From NCBI GenBank assembly GCA_026826555.1, contig JAKSZT010053836.1:6923084-6987083 (forward strand): a stretch of 64,000 nt of DNA. The letters are read 5' to 3'. The notes beneath the pieces are model-generated. The model made no database searches. It saw nothing but the letters and a program-made list of their open reading frames with translations, and was not told where the DNA came from. Below are positions 44,569-57,045 of this stretch, piece after piece (the first letter of the stretch is position 1; every line of letters starts with the position of its first letter). The position numbers and the translations under genes are program-made. The stretch comes from Tolypeutes matacus (Eukaryota; Chordata; Mammalia; Cingulata; Chlamyphoridae).

Positions 44569-47107
44569 TCTAAACCGTCCATAGGGATAAACAATTAAAG
44601 TAAAAGTTCTTCAATCCCATCTACATAATCAATTCTTTACTTCTAGATTTTCCTCCTGTATTATTTGTGTTGCCAAGCCCTCCTCATTTTCTGCTCAGGG
44701 CTTCAAAGCCCCATGAATCCTTCTGAGGGTCTGCACAAGCAGGCAGAGGTGGCGGGGGCTCATTTAGCCTCTGGAGATGTTCTGCAGCCTCCCGGTTCGT
44801 CCCCTCCCGATCAGCTGCTAATTCACATTTATTCACTGCAGAACTCTTCGGCAGGGCGACAGCCACATCACACTGGAGCTTCTCCTGGGGGGCCGGTGCC
44901 ATGGCTGGGCAGCCCTGCATGGTGCTTCTGTGGCCACACAAGAACAGGCATTACGTTTCTGAGTGGGAAACCCCTGCATGGCAGCAACCAGGCAGTGTTT
45001 TAAGGTGCACGTGGGGCATATCATGGAATCCAGGTTTCTGCCACCCAGGGATGCATTTTCATCTCAGATTCCAATTGGGAATTTATTTTTCCACCAGATA
45101 AAGCAGAGTTAGCCCATTTCATTGGCACTAAACATGCCAAATGTAAAGAGCTAAACATTGCACCCAAGAGCAAGCAGGCAAACAAGGGAGAGGGGCACCG
45201 AAGACACAGAGGCCGGTGGCAAGCAGCAGAGACAGGCAGGCAGACACAGCACCCCGTTGGTGTAAAGAGCTCACATGACCTGTGGACAATCGCAGCAGCA
45301 GAGACTGAGACTAGGGATGGCGACCCTGAATCAAGGAAGCAGCCTGTCCTCTCAGGCCACCGTGGGGCCGGCAGACAAGGGACAAACATGCCTGGACTCA
45401 GCAGAGAGAGGAACCCAGACAAGAGCAAAACAGGCACTGTTTGCACAGCCGCATTCATCACAGGGCTTTCGCCAATGCCCCCTGTGTTCAGGAAATTACT
45501 ATAACAATCTGCATCAGAAGTGCAGGGCATATGCGTCCATGACATGTCGATGTGCAATATAAATTATGCTTAAAGTAACGATTGCAAATGGAAATTCTCA
45601 CTTAAGAACAGTGGCTTCAGTCATTCTCATCAGATCCTTTTTACGGTCTTCCCAAAGCCCTAGATTAGAGAACACCTCCAGGTACTATTAGAGGGAAGTG
45701 TGTAGGCTATGCAAATACTTTCCAAATATTGCTGTCAAGATCTTGGTGGCCAGAGTGGGCAAGACCCTGTAAGCCTCGCTCTGGGCTGACTCTTGCTTCA
45801 ATAAGCTTATTTCCGTCTGCTCACAGCACACATTGTACTTCCTCCTAACGTCTGAATTTACCCTTTCTAGGAAGAGTCTCATCACTATATATAGTTTTTT
45901 AACTACATTAGTTGAGAGTATCTTTCCCTCGTTCCTTTTTGCTTCCATGCCCCGTTTTCTGTGCCAATCTTTTTCAAATAATATTTATTGTCATTAAAAT
46001 CACCCCAGAATCTCTATTTTTCCTCTGGGTCCCTCGGTGGTTTACATTTCTGCGGTATCTGATATTTCCTTCGGGGTTTGCAATTTGGCAATTGCATTTT
46101 CACCTCCAAGCTGTCTTTCTTGCTCTCAGATGGTCTCCTCGTCAAGACTGCTTTGTTTCCCCGATAGCAATGTCCTCTTGGATCTTACTGAGAACATGAA
46201 TTAGAACTGTCCTCCTGTGCTCTGAGTTTATTTTAGAGGGAGATGGTTTCTCTGATTTCTCGAATAGGTCCCCTTCTTTGGGACTGCCGAGCCTTCTGTG
46301 TCTCTTGCATCCTGTCCTAGAAGGATGAATGTCCTCCCACGGCTATTGGGAGTTGAGGTGCGAGCTTTAGACTAGATCAGCCCACCTGTTTGAAATTTTT
46401 ACGTAAGTAAAGCGATTCATTCTGGTTTCATTTTGCTGGGCTGGAGGTCCAGCAGCTTCGGCACAGGAAGTAGTGAGGGTTAGTGGAGGAGAGAAGGAAG
46501 GGAGGCAGCCCCAAAGGCTGTTGGGCAGGGAGCTTCACCTACATGCCAGAGGTTCCTGGGCAGCTTTCCAGCAGCACACATGCTTTGCCTGATGCAACTG
46601 TCTCCAAGAAAGCAGCCCCCCAGCGCCCCAAGTCTGCGTGGTTCAGCTGTCCACGCCAGGCGTCGCACCCCCACCCCCACCACCACCAAAGATTCCTGGG
46701 TGCTGGAAGGGTCCTGGTGGTTCTCTCCCTCCCTTGCCTGTCCCACACTGCCTCACATGCATTTTCTTTTCCAGCCCTTGGCCCTCAAATTTAGTGGGTA
46801 TTGGTGAGGGTCTAAGGCCCTTCCATTTCCCAGATAAGGAGTTGTATTCCATATGTGTGTAATAAGATGGGGGGAAATTCGTATTTACTGGAATTCCTCT
46901 TAGGGAGAGCACTATATTTGGGAGAAATAATTTGACAAGCTACTAGGTAGAGTGAATGTGACCGCCCAAGCCATGCTTTTATTACTAAAGGTCATTGCTG
47001 AACTCCAGGACATGAGACAGGGAGAGAAATTGGTTTTGCTCTTAAGAGGTAAGAGAGAGAAGAAAGAGATGGAGAGATGGAGAGAGGGAAGTCCTAGAGA
47101 TACCCCA
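44569..47107. other. Intergenic DNA, no gene confirmed
   Basis: Single-copy DNA with moderate GC. The longest non-repeat frame outside ADRB1 (178 codons, - strand, 45021-45557) lies here and is treated as a finding only. Confidence 0.45.
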
Positions 47108-47318
47108 CACCTACAGTTAAGGCAGCGTTCTCAACCACAGCACTCTTGACTGTGCGGGCTGGGTAATTTTTTGTTGTGGGGAACTGTCCTATGCATTGTA
47201 ACATTCCTGTCCTCTACCCACTAGATGCTAATCGTGATAACCAAAGATGTCTCTGGACACTGTCAGATGTCCCCTGGGGGGCAAAATCGTCCCCAGGTGA
47301 GAACCACTGGGTTAAGGC
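47108..47318 (-). mobile_element. MER5A-type hAT DNA transposon
   Basis: The complement of MER5A: GCGTTCTCAACCACAGCACT, CTCTACCCACTAGATGCTAA, GATGTCCCCTGGGGGGCAAA and GGTGAGAACCACTGG. Confidence 0.88.
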
Positions 47319-48354
47319 AACTAAACTCATGGTGTGCTGGGTGTGAGTGAATTTGTTGTGAAAAGTGTTGAAGGAGTTCAGTTTCTGGCCAGGCTAATAC
47401 AGAGGCCAAGCAGAGGCAGCAAGAGGGGCCAGAGGCAGAAATGACTGGGAGAGTATATACCCCAGGAATGTGTACATGTCGTGGGAGGGCTGTGGTCTCT
47501 GGGAGCAAGGCGTTTGCCTGATGTCTGCTTTCCCGGGTAAGTCCCAGATCCGATGGCCCTTCCTTTAATCTGGCAGGCCTGTGACTAGACAACAGAATTT
47601 CCCCTGTATTCCTGGCACAGGCTGGTTAGTCTTCCCTGGTCTCCAGCTCTGATAGCGGCTGTTTCCATTTTTCAAAGTGGGAATCTGGGAGGGAGCTACA
47701 AATCATCCTGCCAAGAGGCTCTCCTGCTAACCAATGTTTGGACGTGGGTTTTGTGTCTCCTCCATCACACAGAGACACTAGTGGGCATTTATGTTAACAC
47801 AAATGATGTGTGTCCCCAGCAGGAGGGTGGGCAGAGCTGACAATCACACCAGAGGGCCTCGGGACAGTTTTTTTTTTTTTTCAGGCTCAAGTGGAGCAAC
47901 ATTTTTGGTGGCTTCCTTGAAGATAGACAGGTAGATATGTCCTGAAAACTTGTGTGGCCATATGCTCTTTTGTTATTGTTATTGGCTGATTAGTGCTCAA
48001 CAACGAGGCATCCAGGGCTTCTGCCCATTTCCCACCAGCCTCTGCTCCCTTCTCCCAGGTGAGCGTTTGGGCTAGTTTGTTCTACATGCTGCCTGTTTTT
48101 CTTCAACCTGCACCAAAACCATCAAGACCCTTGAAATTTTCAAAATCATTTCCTTCTCTCCTCTTCTGCCAGGTTCTTATTTTTTACCCTAACCACATAA
48201 TGATTTGAAATGTGAGAACACGCTCATTTGTTCATTCGGATCAAATCAGAAAAAACATGTAGATAAAGCAAGAATAGAATGATGAGGATGTGGATATCAT
48301 CCACCATTTCTCGAGCTATTATTATCTGCCCTCCAGCACTTTAAGAAATTACTC
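47319..48354. other. Intergenic DNA, nothing recognised
   Basis: Single-copy sequence with a T-run near 47870-47881. No gene seen. Confidence 0.5.
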
Positions 48355-48475
48355 TAACAGCAATATCCCATCTTAAAGATTGGGAAAATGAGGTTCAGAG
48401 AGGTTAATTAACTTGAGTGCTGTCACCGTGTTAGTGACAGAGTGATCAGACTGCAAATCCATTCTCTTTATGATA
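48355..48475 (-). mobile_element. MIR SINE fragment
   Basis: GAAAATGAGGTTCAGAGAGG and the following TTAATTAACTTGAG are the complement of the MIR core. Confidence 0.75.
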
Positions 48476-48599
48476 CTATAAAATGTTGTAATAAGGGCCA
48501 AGAAATCGGCTAAAATGTCCTTTTTAGTCATGATTAACAGACATCCATGGAAGGAAAAGCATGCTGAAAAAAACTGGGGTTGTTGTTTACAAATTTTTA

Positions 48600-49900
48600 G
48601 GCTTCAGCTAGATTCCTAAAGGTGGAATTTTGGGTGAAAGGTTATGAATATTTTTTGATGTCTATGGTATGTACTGTCAAAGTCCCTTCTTCTAGAATCT
48701 TTGCCATTTTGATCGGTGAAATTTGCTATCCTGTTGTTTTATTGTGCTTTAGTTTGCTAAAAGCTGCTGGGAGCAACGGGCTGGCTTTTGTAGTGGGAAT
48801 TCATTAGGTTAAAAGCTTACAGTTCTGAGGCCATGGAGGTGTCCGAATCAAGGCATCGTCAAGAGATGCTGCCTCACCAAGTTGCAACTGTGGGTGATGA
48901 GGCACATGGCAGGGCTAATGGCTGCTCTGCTGGTCTCTGGCTTCTCCTCAGGCTTAGTTTCTTCCTGAGTTCAGCTGTGGGTGATCAGGCATATGGCTCA
49001 TCTCTCGCCTCCCCACCAGGCCTGTCTCTTTCAGCCTCTCGGTGGCCTCTTTCCATGCCTCTGTGCCCCGCTGATTGATTCCAGCCTCCAGGATCTCTCT
49101 CTCAGCCTTTTGGAGTTTCTCAGTCTCTGTGGCTTCTTCTCTGTCTGAAGTTTTTATTCCTCTATTTATAAAGGACTCCAGTAAGAGGATTAAGACCCAC
49201 CCTGGGTCATGCCCTCCTGAAGTGATTTAATCAAAATGTCCCATCTACAATAAGTTTACATGCACAGGAATGGATTAGTTCTAAGGACATGATCTTCTGG
49301 GGTCCACCCAGGGTCAAACTGCCACATACTGTGAATTCTTTCTTTTTATCTCTAAGATTGAGTGTTCATGTTTTTTGGGCATCTGTACTTGTTCTGTTCA
49401 TTTCTGTTGTTTATTTTTCTGTTTCACTTTTTTCATAATATTTGCAAGACTTTCTTATAAAATGAAGATATTAACCCTTTATCATAGTGTTAAAATATTT
49501 TTGCAAGTTTGCTGTTTTCCTTCTTATTGTTAACAGTTTCTTCAGATATACAAGACTTTTTACTCTTATTTTTTTTAAATTTTTCATACTTTTTAATAAT
49601 TTAATCTATTGATTTGACACTTAGAAAGTACCCAGTTTTGATATTTTCTCCTCCTTTTTAAAGCCCTGTTTTTATGTTAGTCCATAGTATATAAGATGAA
49701 GCTATAATTTCAATCTTTTACAAATAACCAACTTTTCCACCACATTTTAAACAATATAATATTCTCCCATTGGTTCCTTTATATCTACTAAGGACTTAGG
49801 TTTTCTTGAGTCTCTTTTAGGTTAACTATTCTATCCTATCTACCCATTTACCAATTTTTATGCCCATAGCATAATGTTTTAAAGCTTTCTGATCTCTTTT
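48600..49900 (-). mobile_element. Old L1 ORF2/3' fragment split by an LTR
   Basis: L1-like sequence at 48600-48747 (ATTCCTAAAGGTGGAATTTT) resumes after 49325 (AAAATGAAGATATTAACCCT, TTGATTTGACACTTAGAAAG). The LTR between (48748-49324) entered later. Highly diverged. Confidence 0.55.
48748..49324 (-). mobile_element. MaLR/MLT1-type LTR nested in old L1
   Basis: GCTTTAGTTTGCTAAAAGCT at the + strand left end is the complement of the MaLR 3' terminus. AAAAGCTTACAGTTCTGAGG and AAGACCCACCCTGGGTCATG follow in the expected reverse order. Confidence 0.6.
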
Positions 49901-52900
49901 TTATCTGAAGCTCCTCCCTCACCCCATTACCCTTTACAAAACTTTGCTAGGTCTGCTGTCATGTTTATTTTTCTACATGAAGTTTTTTCACCATTTAAAC
50001 AACCTAACATTTCCCCTTTTAACCACAATCAGAAAAATATTTTAGTGATGTTTATGTTCACTTTTTTTTTAAGAGAAGAAAAATCTCATTATTTCCATGG
50101 AGGTTGTCGGGTTGATAACTGCAGTTTCCCAGACCTGCCTCTGGGCCTTTTAGTATTACATGTCTTTGCTGGAATGCCCTTCCCTCCCCACCTGTCCCCT
50201 AGGTAGCCCCAACCACAGGCTTCATTTCATCCACCTGTCCCATGCTCACTTCCCCTATCTCCACCCCCTGTAGACAGTGAGCCTGTCAGGAGCAGAGATG
50301 AAATCTTGTTTTTGTCCTCTGTTCAGCAGCCCAATGTCCAGCAGGAAGTGCTGAAGAAAGGAAAAGGTTAAAATGGAACAAGCGGGAGGCAGGTGTGGAT
50401 CTCTAAGTTAGCATCTTGGCCTCAGGGTGCTTAGCTGGGCCTTGCTGAACTCAGAACCCCCCAAAGCCCCTCTTTTGCAATCTCTTTAAAAGACTCTCAT
50501 CAAGTCTATGCCTCACTCTAAGCTTCTGCAGAGCTATTGTAACACAACGCATGTTAAAGAGATTTTGTGAGATGAGGTTTGTTAAGGATCCAAGTCAGAG
50601 ACTCATGGAACTGAATTTTCATTTTGACAGCACCAAGTGTGAATAAACAGCACCCTGCTTTATTGCTCCAAATCTGTTGCTAAATTCATTGCTTCTCGAG
50701 GAGTCAGAAGCCCAATAAACAACGCTTTGTGATGTTCCAATAACTTCTTTGATAGTCACTTCAGATACTCTGACTGATTCTTATAGTCTTTCTGCTCATT
50801 CCAACCACAAAAGCATTAATCCTGAAAATCCGTAACTCTCAGGGTCATTGGACGCAGCTGGGAAAATAAGAGATGCTTAAAGAGGCGCAGAAACTGGCCG
50901 CATCAGGACTTGTTGAGGCCGTATCTCTCTAGTTAGTGAGAACGGCACAGAGGTGGGCGTTGTATCCTTTCCCACCTGTTGTCAGGTACCTTTCATTTTC
51001 AAAGGTGTGGGGAAAGTCTTGATCTTGAAATTGAGTGACTGCCTCATTGGGAACACTTTGGACTTGAAACAGAAAGGGAGCCAGTATTCTCCTCCATTTG
51101 CATTCTCAACCAAAGACGCTTAATTTGCCCTGGGTAGATAATCATCACCCCTCCTAAACCTTCACTCATACCCTGGGCTAGAAAGTCAGTGGTGGGATGG
51201 CTCTCCTGAGAGGGTAGGCGTTTTAAGTTTTCAAATCTGTACCAAAACTTTATGTACAGGCTACCTCGTGCTCTTGCCCTATATATAGGCAGAGCGGGGC
51301 ACTGCCTGAGTGGTAGGATTTGAGAGTGCTGTTTTACATTTATACTTCAAGCCCACACGCCCACACCCAACTGTCACAGAGCCCGAAATTCCTACCATTA
51401 GAGTTTCTACTTTTGGTGGAGGCAGAGGGCTTCCAGAAAACCCTTGTTAAAATGTAAATGTAACAGGCAGGAATTGCTCCGTGACACTCTGTTGCAAGTA
51501 GCATCACATTTCTTTATTTTCCTATAGCACATTTTTAAAAAAGCATCAGGAATAACTTCCAAAGAATAGAATCAGGAGAGGGGAAATAGTGCCTTTACAC
51601 TGCAGAAACTTGGCAAACAGTGCTTCCAAATGATGAAGGCTGGCATCATCAGTGATGGCATGAGAGTGCCCTGGGAACTGAGAGGTGCCCTAAAGAATTC
51701 TCTAAGTTTTAGATTGGTGCTCAGCTGGCTCACCTTACATCACGTCATACAATTGTGGGTGTGGCCCATTGCCATCTGTCCAGGGCTGTGGTTGCGTCAG
51801 AAGCGAGTCCCTTTCTCTGTGAGCCCAGGCCAGTCTGGTCCTGGTGGTGGCTGGCAGTCAATGCTGAACTAACACTGCTTGCACGCCGAGCTTGGTACCA
51901 GCGGATGGTTGCTTTGGATCTCAGAGCCCTCTCTTAAGTATCTAATCCTTCAGTAACCTCTGGGTAACTGCCCTTATCCAAGGTATCTCCATCCCTGAGG
52001 CAGTGCTTACAAGCTGGGACAGATCTTCACCATTTCATCACGTATCTCCTTCCAACTGGCCAGCCCTGGAGCGCCACACCTTCGACCCACAGAGTTCTCA
52101 TCATTCCCCTGGGTTGAATCCTGTTTCCTACAAGAGCTTAGACTTTTGAAAACAGCTTGGGAAGGGAAATCCAGACATCCAGGACACAGAACCTGGCTCC
52201 TCTCTCCTGGAAGAAGAAGGAAAAAATACTTCTCATTCTTTCCTGATGAGCCTAGAGCTGAGAAAAAAATATGCATAGGTAATTTTCATTCTGGTTATTC
52301 CACCACATTAAATGTTCATTTATGGCCTTGCATTACCTGTATGTGGAGGGTAACACATGGTACAGGAACAGGAAGAACTGGCACCAGGCCCTGTACTGCC
52401 CACCACCTCCAAGAGGGAGGTGGAGAAGAACGAAAGGGTGGAAGAGTCCTTACCACAAATGGTCAGCCAGGAGCCCTGGCCAAGAGTGCCAGTGGTAATA
52501 GCCATTAGAGGGTATTCTGGGTCCTTTATACATGCCCCTTCTTTGGAGATATGTGTGAACTTGCTCTCATAGGTTAAGTAGTTAAAGAATCAGGAGTGCC
52601 TATCACCCCCATAACAAAATTGGGGACTCAGCCTGGAGGATTCTAGAAGAATAGGCCATCTCCAAACGTCGTTGACCATCAAGCTGAAACCCCAGGCACT
52701 GTTCCAGACAGTGCCAAACGGAGCAAAATCAACTGGGGCGCACTGGGGGTAGAGGTTTCCAAGCCCCTTTCCATTTGATAAGGTTGGGGTTTCCAAAAGA
52801 AATTGGGGAGATCACTAATACACTTTAATAAATTCCTTTTCTGATAAAAGGAACCAGACTTGGTCTCTGTTATTTGCCATTGAGAACCCTGATTGACATA

Positions 52901-53559
52901 TGTTAACACCTTTAATCCCAAATCTACATAAATAAATGTCTCATGGAAGTGACATTAAATGGATATTTAATTAAATGGAATCGGGAAACTATTTTGCAAA
53001 AGAGAAGTAAAATACATTTTGTTTCTTCCTTCCATAAAACATATTAAATAACCCCATCTAACATTACTTCTGAGCCTCAGAAACCTAAAAACCACTAGTA
53101 AGCATATGAGGGCTTATGAGTTAATTATAACAGCCTTTGCTAGGTTCAGCTTGTGGTTTTCCTCTTATAATGAAATGCTCCAGTGGGGGAGGTGAGTTCT
53201 GTTGTGTGTTGCTGCTAATGTTTTTTTCACCAATAATCTAAGGCTGTTTGACATTTTGGGCTCCCTAATTCCCATTTCCAGTCTTATTTTGGAAATAAAG
53301 TAAGATTGCAGCCCAAAGAAAGAGTTTCTGAGCCGCAAAATAGTCTGGTGGTCCAAGGTAAAAAGTTAAATTCCTATGGTTCTTCTTCTCCTTCTTTTGA
53401 ATTTGCTTTTTTAATGTAGCAAGCTATACTTTTCCGTTGCTTTTGTTGTTGTTTTCTCCCTGCCTTAGTACTGTTGGCTGATTACTTTTTTCTCTTTTTA
53501 AATAATTTTATTTTTAAAATTATCATCAGTAAAACTGACTTTTTTCTTTTGGTGTAATG
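49901..53559. other. Single-copy intergenic DNA, no gene seen
   Basis: About 3.6 kb with no clearly recognised repeat, the longest such stretch in the second half. Frames of 80-120 codons at 51630-52508 lack domains. Such repeat-poor DNA could hold regulatory elements. Confidence 0.5.
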
Positions 53560-55860
53560 GTTCTACCAATTTTTCCCATCCACACTTTTGTCTCAGTGAT
53601 TCCTTCTTTTTAAAAAAAAATTTACAAACATGCTGGATCCACCAAGCAACAACTCTCCCTTCCCCCAACTCCCGGTAATCTCTAATCTACTTTCTGTCTC
53701 CATGAATTTGCTATTTCTAGATATTTCATGAAAAATTGAATCATACAGTATTTGTCATGTGCCTTGCTTATTTCACTTGGCATAATATTTTCAAGGCTCA
53801 TCCATGTTATAGCTTGCATCAAAACTTCATTCCTTTTTAGGGCTGGGTAATATTCCATTGTGTGAATGTACCACATTTTGTTTATCCATTCATTTCTTGA
53901 TAGACGTGTGGGTTATTTCCCCCTTTTGGCTATTGGATATCGTGAATAATGCTGTTATGAATATCAGGGTACAAATACCTGTTCAAGTCCCTCTTTTCAA
54001 TTTCATTGAGTATATTGCCATGTCATATGATAGTTCTATATTTAACTTTTTGAGGAACTGCCAAACTACTTTCCACAGTGCCTTATACCACTGAAAATTC
54101 TCACTAGCAATATACAAGGGTTTCAATTTCTTCACATCCTCCATTTATTTTTCATTTTTTAAAGCGATAGCCATTCCTGTAGGTGTGAAGTGGTATCTCA
54201 TGGTTTTGATTTGCATTTTCCCTAATGGCTAATGATGTTGATATATTTTCTTGTGCTCATTGGCCATTTTCACATCTTTGGAAAAATGTCTGTTCAAGTT
54301 CTTTCCTCATTTTTAAATTTGGTTGTTTGATATTTTTTGTTGTAGAGTTGTAGGAGTGCTTTATATATTCTGTATACAAGTCTCTTATCAGATATATGAT
54401 TTGCAACTCTTTTTTCTCATTCTGTAGATTGTCTTTTCACTTTCTTGATTAAGTCCTTTGATGTACAAAAGTCTTTAATTTTGATGAAGTACAATTTGCG
54501 TATTTTTTTTCTGTTACCGCTTGTGCTTTTGGTGTCTTATCTAAGAATCCAGTGCCAAATCTAAGATCTTAGAAATATCTCTCTCTGTTTTCTTCCAAGA
54601 GTTTTATTGTTTTAGCTCTTATATCTAGCCTTTGATCCATTTTGTGTTAATTTTCATATGTAGTTTGCAATTAAGGGTCCAGCTTCATTCTTTTTCATGT
54701 GGAACTCCAGTTTTCCCAGCACCATTTGTCAAAGAGACTATTCTTTCTGCATTGCATGTACTTGTCACCCTTACTGAAAATCAACCAGTCATAGATATGT
54801 GAGTTTTTTTCAGACTCTAAATTCTATGCCACTGATTTCTATGTCTATTGTTGTGCCCACGCTATTTTTTTTTTAAGATTTTTTTTTTTTTATTTCTCCC
54901 TTACCCCCTCATTGTTTGCATTTTGCTGTGTCTGTTTGTTGTGTGCTGGCCTTCTCTTTTTAGGAGGCACTGGGATCTAACCCAGGACCTCCCATGTGGG
55001 AGGGAGGCACCTAATCGCCTGAGCCACCTCCGCTCCCTGCTTTGTTGTGTCACATTGTGTTTCCTCGCTGTGTCTCTCACTACATCATCTTGTTGCGTCA
55101 GCTCGCCACACCAGCCTGCCATGCTAGCTCACTGTCTTGCTTGCCTTCTTTAGGAGGCGCCGGGAACCGAACCCGGACCTCCCATGTGGTAGGCAGGAGC
55201 TCAGTTGCCTGAGCCACATCTGCTTCCCCACACTATTTTGATTACTGTAGCTTTGCAGCAAGTTTTGAAATTGGAGAGTGTGAGTCCCCAACATCGTTCT
55301 TCTTTTTCAAAACTATTTTGGCCAGTCGGGGCTCCTTACAATTCCACGTCAATCTGAGCATTGGCTCTTCCATTTTTGCTGTAATTTCTATAGGTATTGT
55401 GTTGAATCTTTGTGTTGAATCTTAACTTGCTTTGGATAGTATTGACATCTTAAAAATATTAAGTTTTCCAATATAGGAACATGGGATGTCTTGCCATTTA
55501 TTTAGGTCTTTAATTTCTTTCAGCAGGGTTTTGTAGTTTTCTGTGTATACGTATTTCATCTCTTCTAAATTTATTCCTAGATATTTTATTTTTTTGATGC
55601 TATTGTAAATGGAATTGTTTTCTTAATTTCCTCCTCAGATTGTTCATTGCTAATGTACAGACACACAACTGATTTTTGTGTATTGATCTTGTACTCTGCT
55701 AATTTGCTGAATTCATTTATTAGCTCTAGTAGATTTCTTGTGAATTCCTTGGGATTCTCTATATATAGGATCATGCCATCTGTGAGTACAGAGAGATTTA
55801 CTATTTCCTTTCCAATTTGGATTCAGCTAATATCTGCCTCAATTTATCACAGTATTTGTT
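53560..55860 (-). mobile_element. Old 5'-truncated L1 carrying a nested dimeric SINE
   Basis: Antisense L1 3' UTR and ORF2 sequence. The frame at 53682-53876 reads MWYIHTMEYYPALKRNEVLM and that at 55586-55774 LLELINEFSKLAEYKINTQK. It is split by the SINE at 54869-55227. It is more diverged than the L1 at 42.4 kb. Confidence 0.88.
54869..55227 (-). mobile_element. Dimeric tRNA-derived SINE nested in L1
   Basis: Two tRNA-like units on the - strand (GGGAAGCAGATGTGGCTCAG and GGGAGCGGAGGTGGCTCAGG) with the GACGCAACAAGATGATG linker also seen at 34.6 kb. Flanks CCACGCTATTTT (54857-54868) and CCACACTATTTT (55228-55239) form a 12-bp duplication with one mismatch. Confidence 0.92.
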
Positions 55861-56959
55861 TCATGGCTGCAGACCTCTTATTTCTTCTTGGCACTCCTGT
55901 GTACAATGAGACTTCAGACTCAGAATTTGGCATGAGGAAGAAGCCAAGGTGTTGCTACTTAACATGGACACCCAAGGAGGGGGTACAGCTATATTTCTCA
56001 TCCTCTCCACATACTGTCATATAAAGTAAAGCCCAACAGAGAAGGGGTTCCCATAGCTGAGGTAGGAGACTTGGGTATTATGCTCTTCATTCAGCTTTGA
56101 AGTTTCAAAATGCAAGAAAAAAAGGTCAAAAGTGTGTGATGGTATTATTTTGTCCTCTGTGAACTAAGGGCACTTTTCTTTTTAGCACTTGTTGGAAATT
56201 CCTAATAGTGAAAACTACTAAGACTGCTTTCTCTACTCAGAGAGAAGTACAAACTTCTCTGGGCTCTGTGAGCACGTGTGTGTGTGTGTGTGTGTAACTG
56301 GTCCTTGTTTTTCACAGAACCCAGGTTTATCTCACTGCATCTGACACCCAGTCTCTAACAGTGGTGGGATGTGAATTGTGTCCCAGTCTGAGTTTGGCCT
56401 ATGCTGTCCCAGTTCCAGCACCAAGGTGACCTCCAAGTTCTTCTGAACTTCCAGATTTTGAGCCTTCTATGATTAAGGAAGGAAGAATTGGGGGAAGTTG
56501 TTGAAGGCAAGAGCTATTTTCAGTGAAGCACCCTCTAAGCTGTAGAGGAAGATAAAACTACGAGTCCTCTCTGCCCAATGAGATTTCCTACTGAGTCCAT
56601 CAGCCACCATGGCATTCTACATCATCTTTAGATAATGTCTCACACGGACTCAGTGCCTGGCACATAGTAGGTTTTCAATTGGTAGTGGTAGATAAATGAA
56701 TGTACAAATGATTTGCAATATCACCTTAGGCTCAAATACCTACAAAGGCATAACAATTAGTAGTGCCTTTGCAAATTCATTTTTTCATGGGGAACTTGGC
56801 ACCCGAACCTTGGGTATGATATACAGAGACTGAAACTTTCATACAGACTCACAACAATTGTTCTGAGCTGTCTACCTCACCCATGCACAATAACAACTTG
56901 CCTTTGTGTAGCACTGTCTAGTACTCCAAAGTACTTTTTCTTGTTTTCTCTCACTTGAG
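55861..56959. other. Intergenic DNA with GT microsatellite
   Basis: Single-copy DNA with a GT run at 56274-56295. A short GTGCCTGGCACATAGTAGG segment near 56656 resembles a MIR 3' end. Confidence 0.5.
56274..56295. repeat. GT dinucleotide microsatellite
   Basis: About eleven GT units. Confidence 0.9.
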
Positions 56960-57045
56960 TCTCAAAACAAGAAAGTAGGGCAGGTTTTATTCCAGTTTTA
57001 TAAATAAGGAAACGGGCTCAAAGAGGTTAAGTAACTGTAACCCAC
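56960..57045 (-). mobile_element. MIR SINE fragment
   Basis: TAAGGAAACGGGCTCAAAGA and the following GGTTAAGTAACTG are the complement of the MIR core. Confidence 0.7.

Noticed and set aside
47812..47836. CTCF-like site CCAGCAGGAGGGTGG
   Set aside because: It deviates from the core GGGGGC at several positions and is weaker than the site at 60.84 kb.
56403..56425. REST/NRSF-like site in CAGCACCAAGGTGACC
   Set aside because: Only the first half resembles the motif; the second half site is missing.
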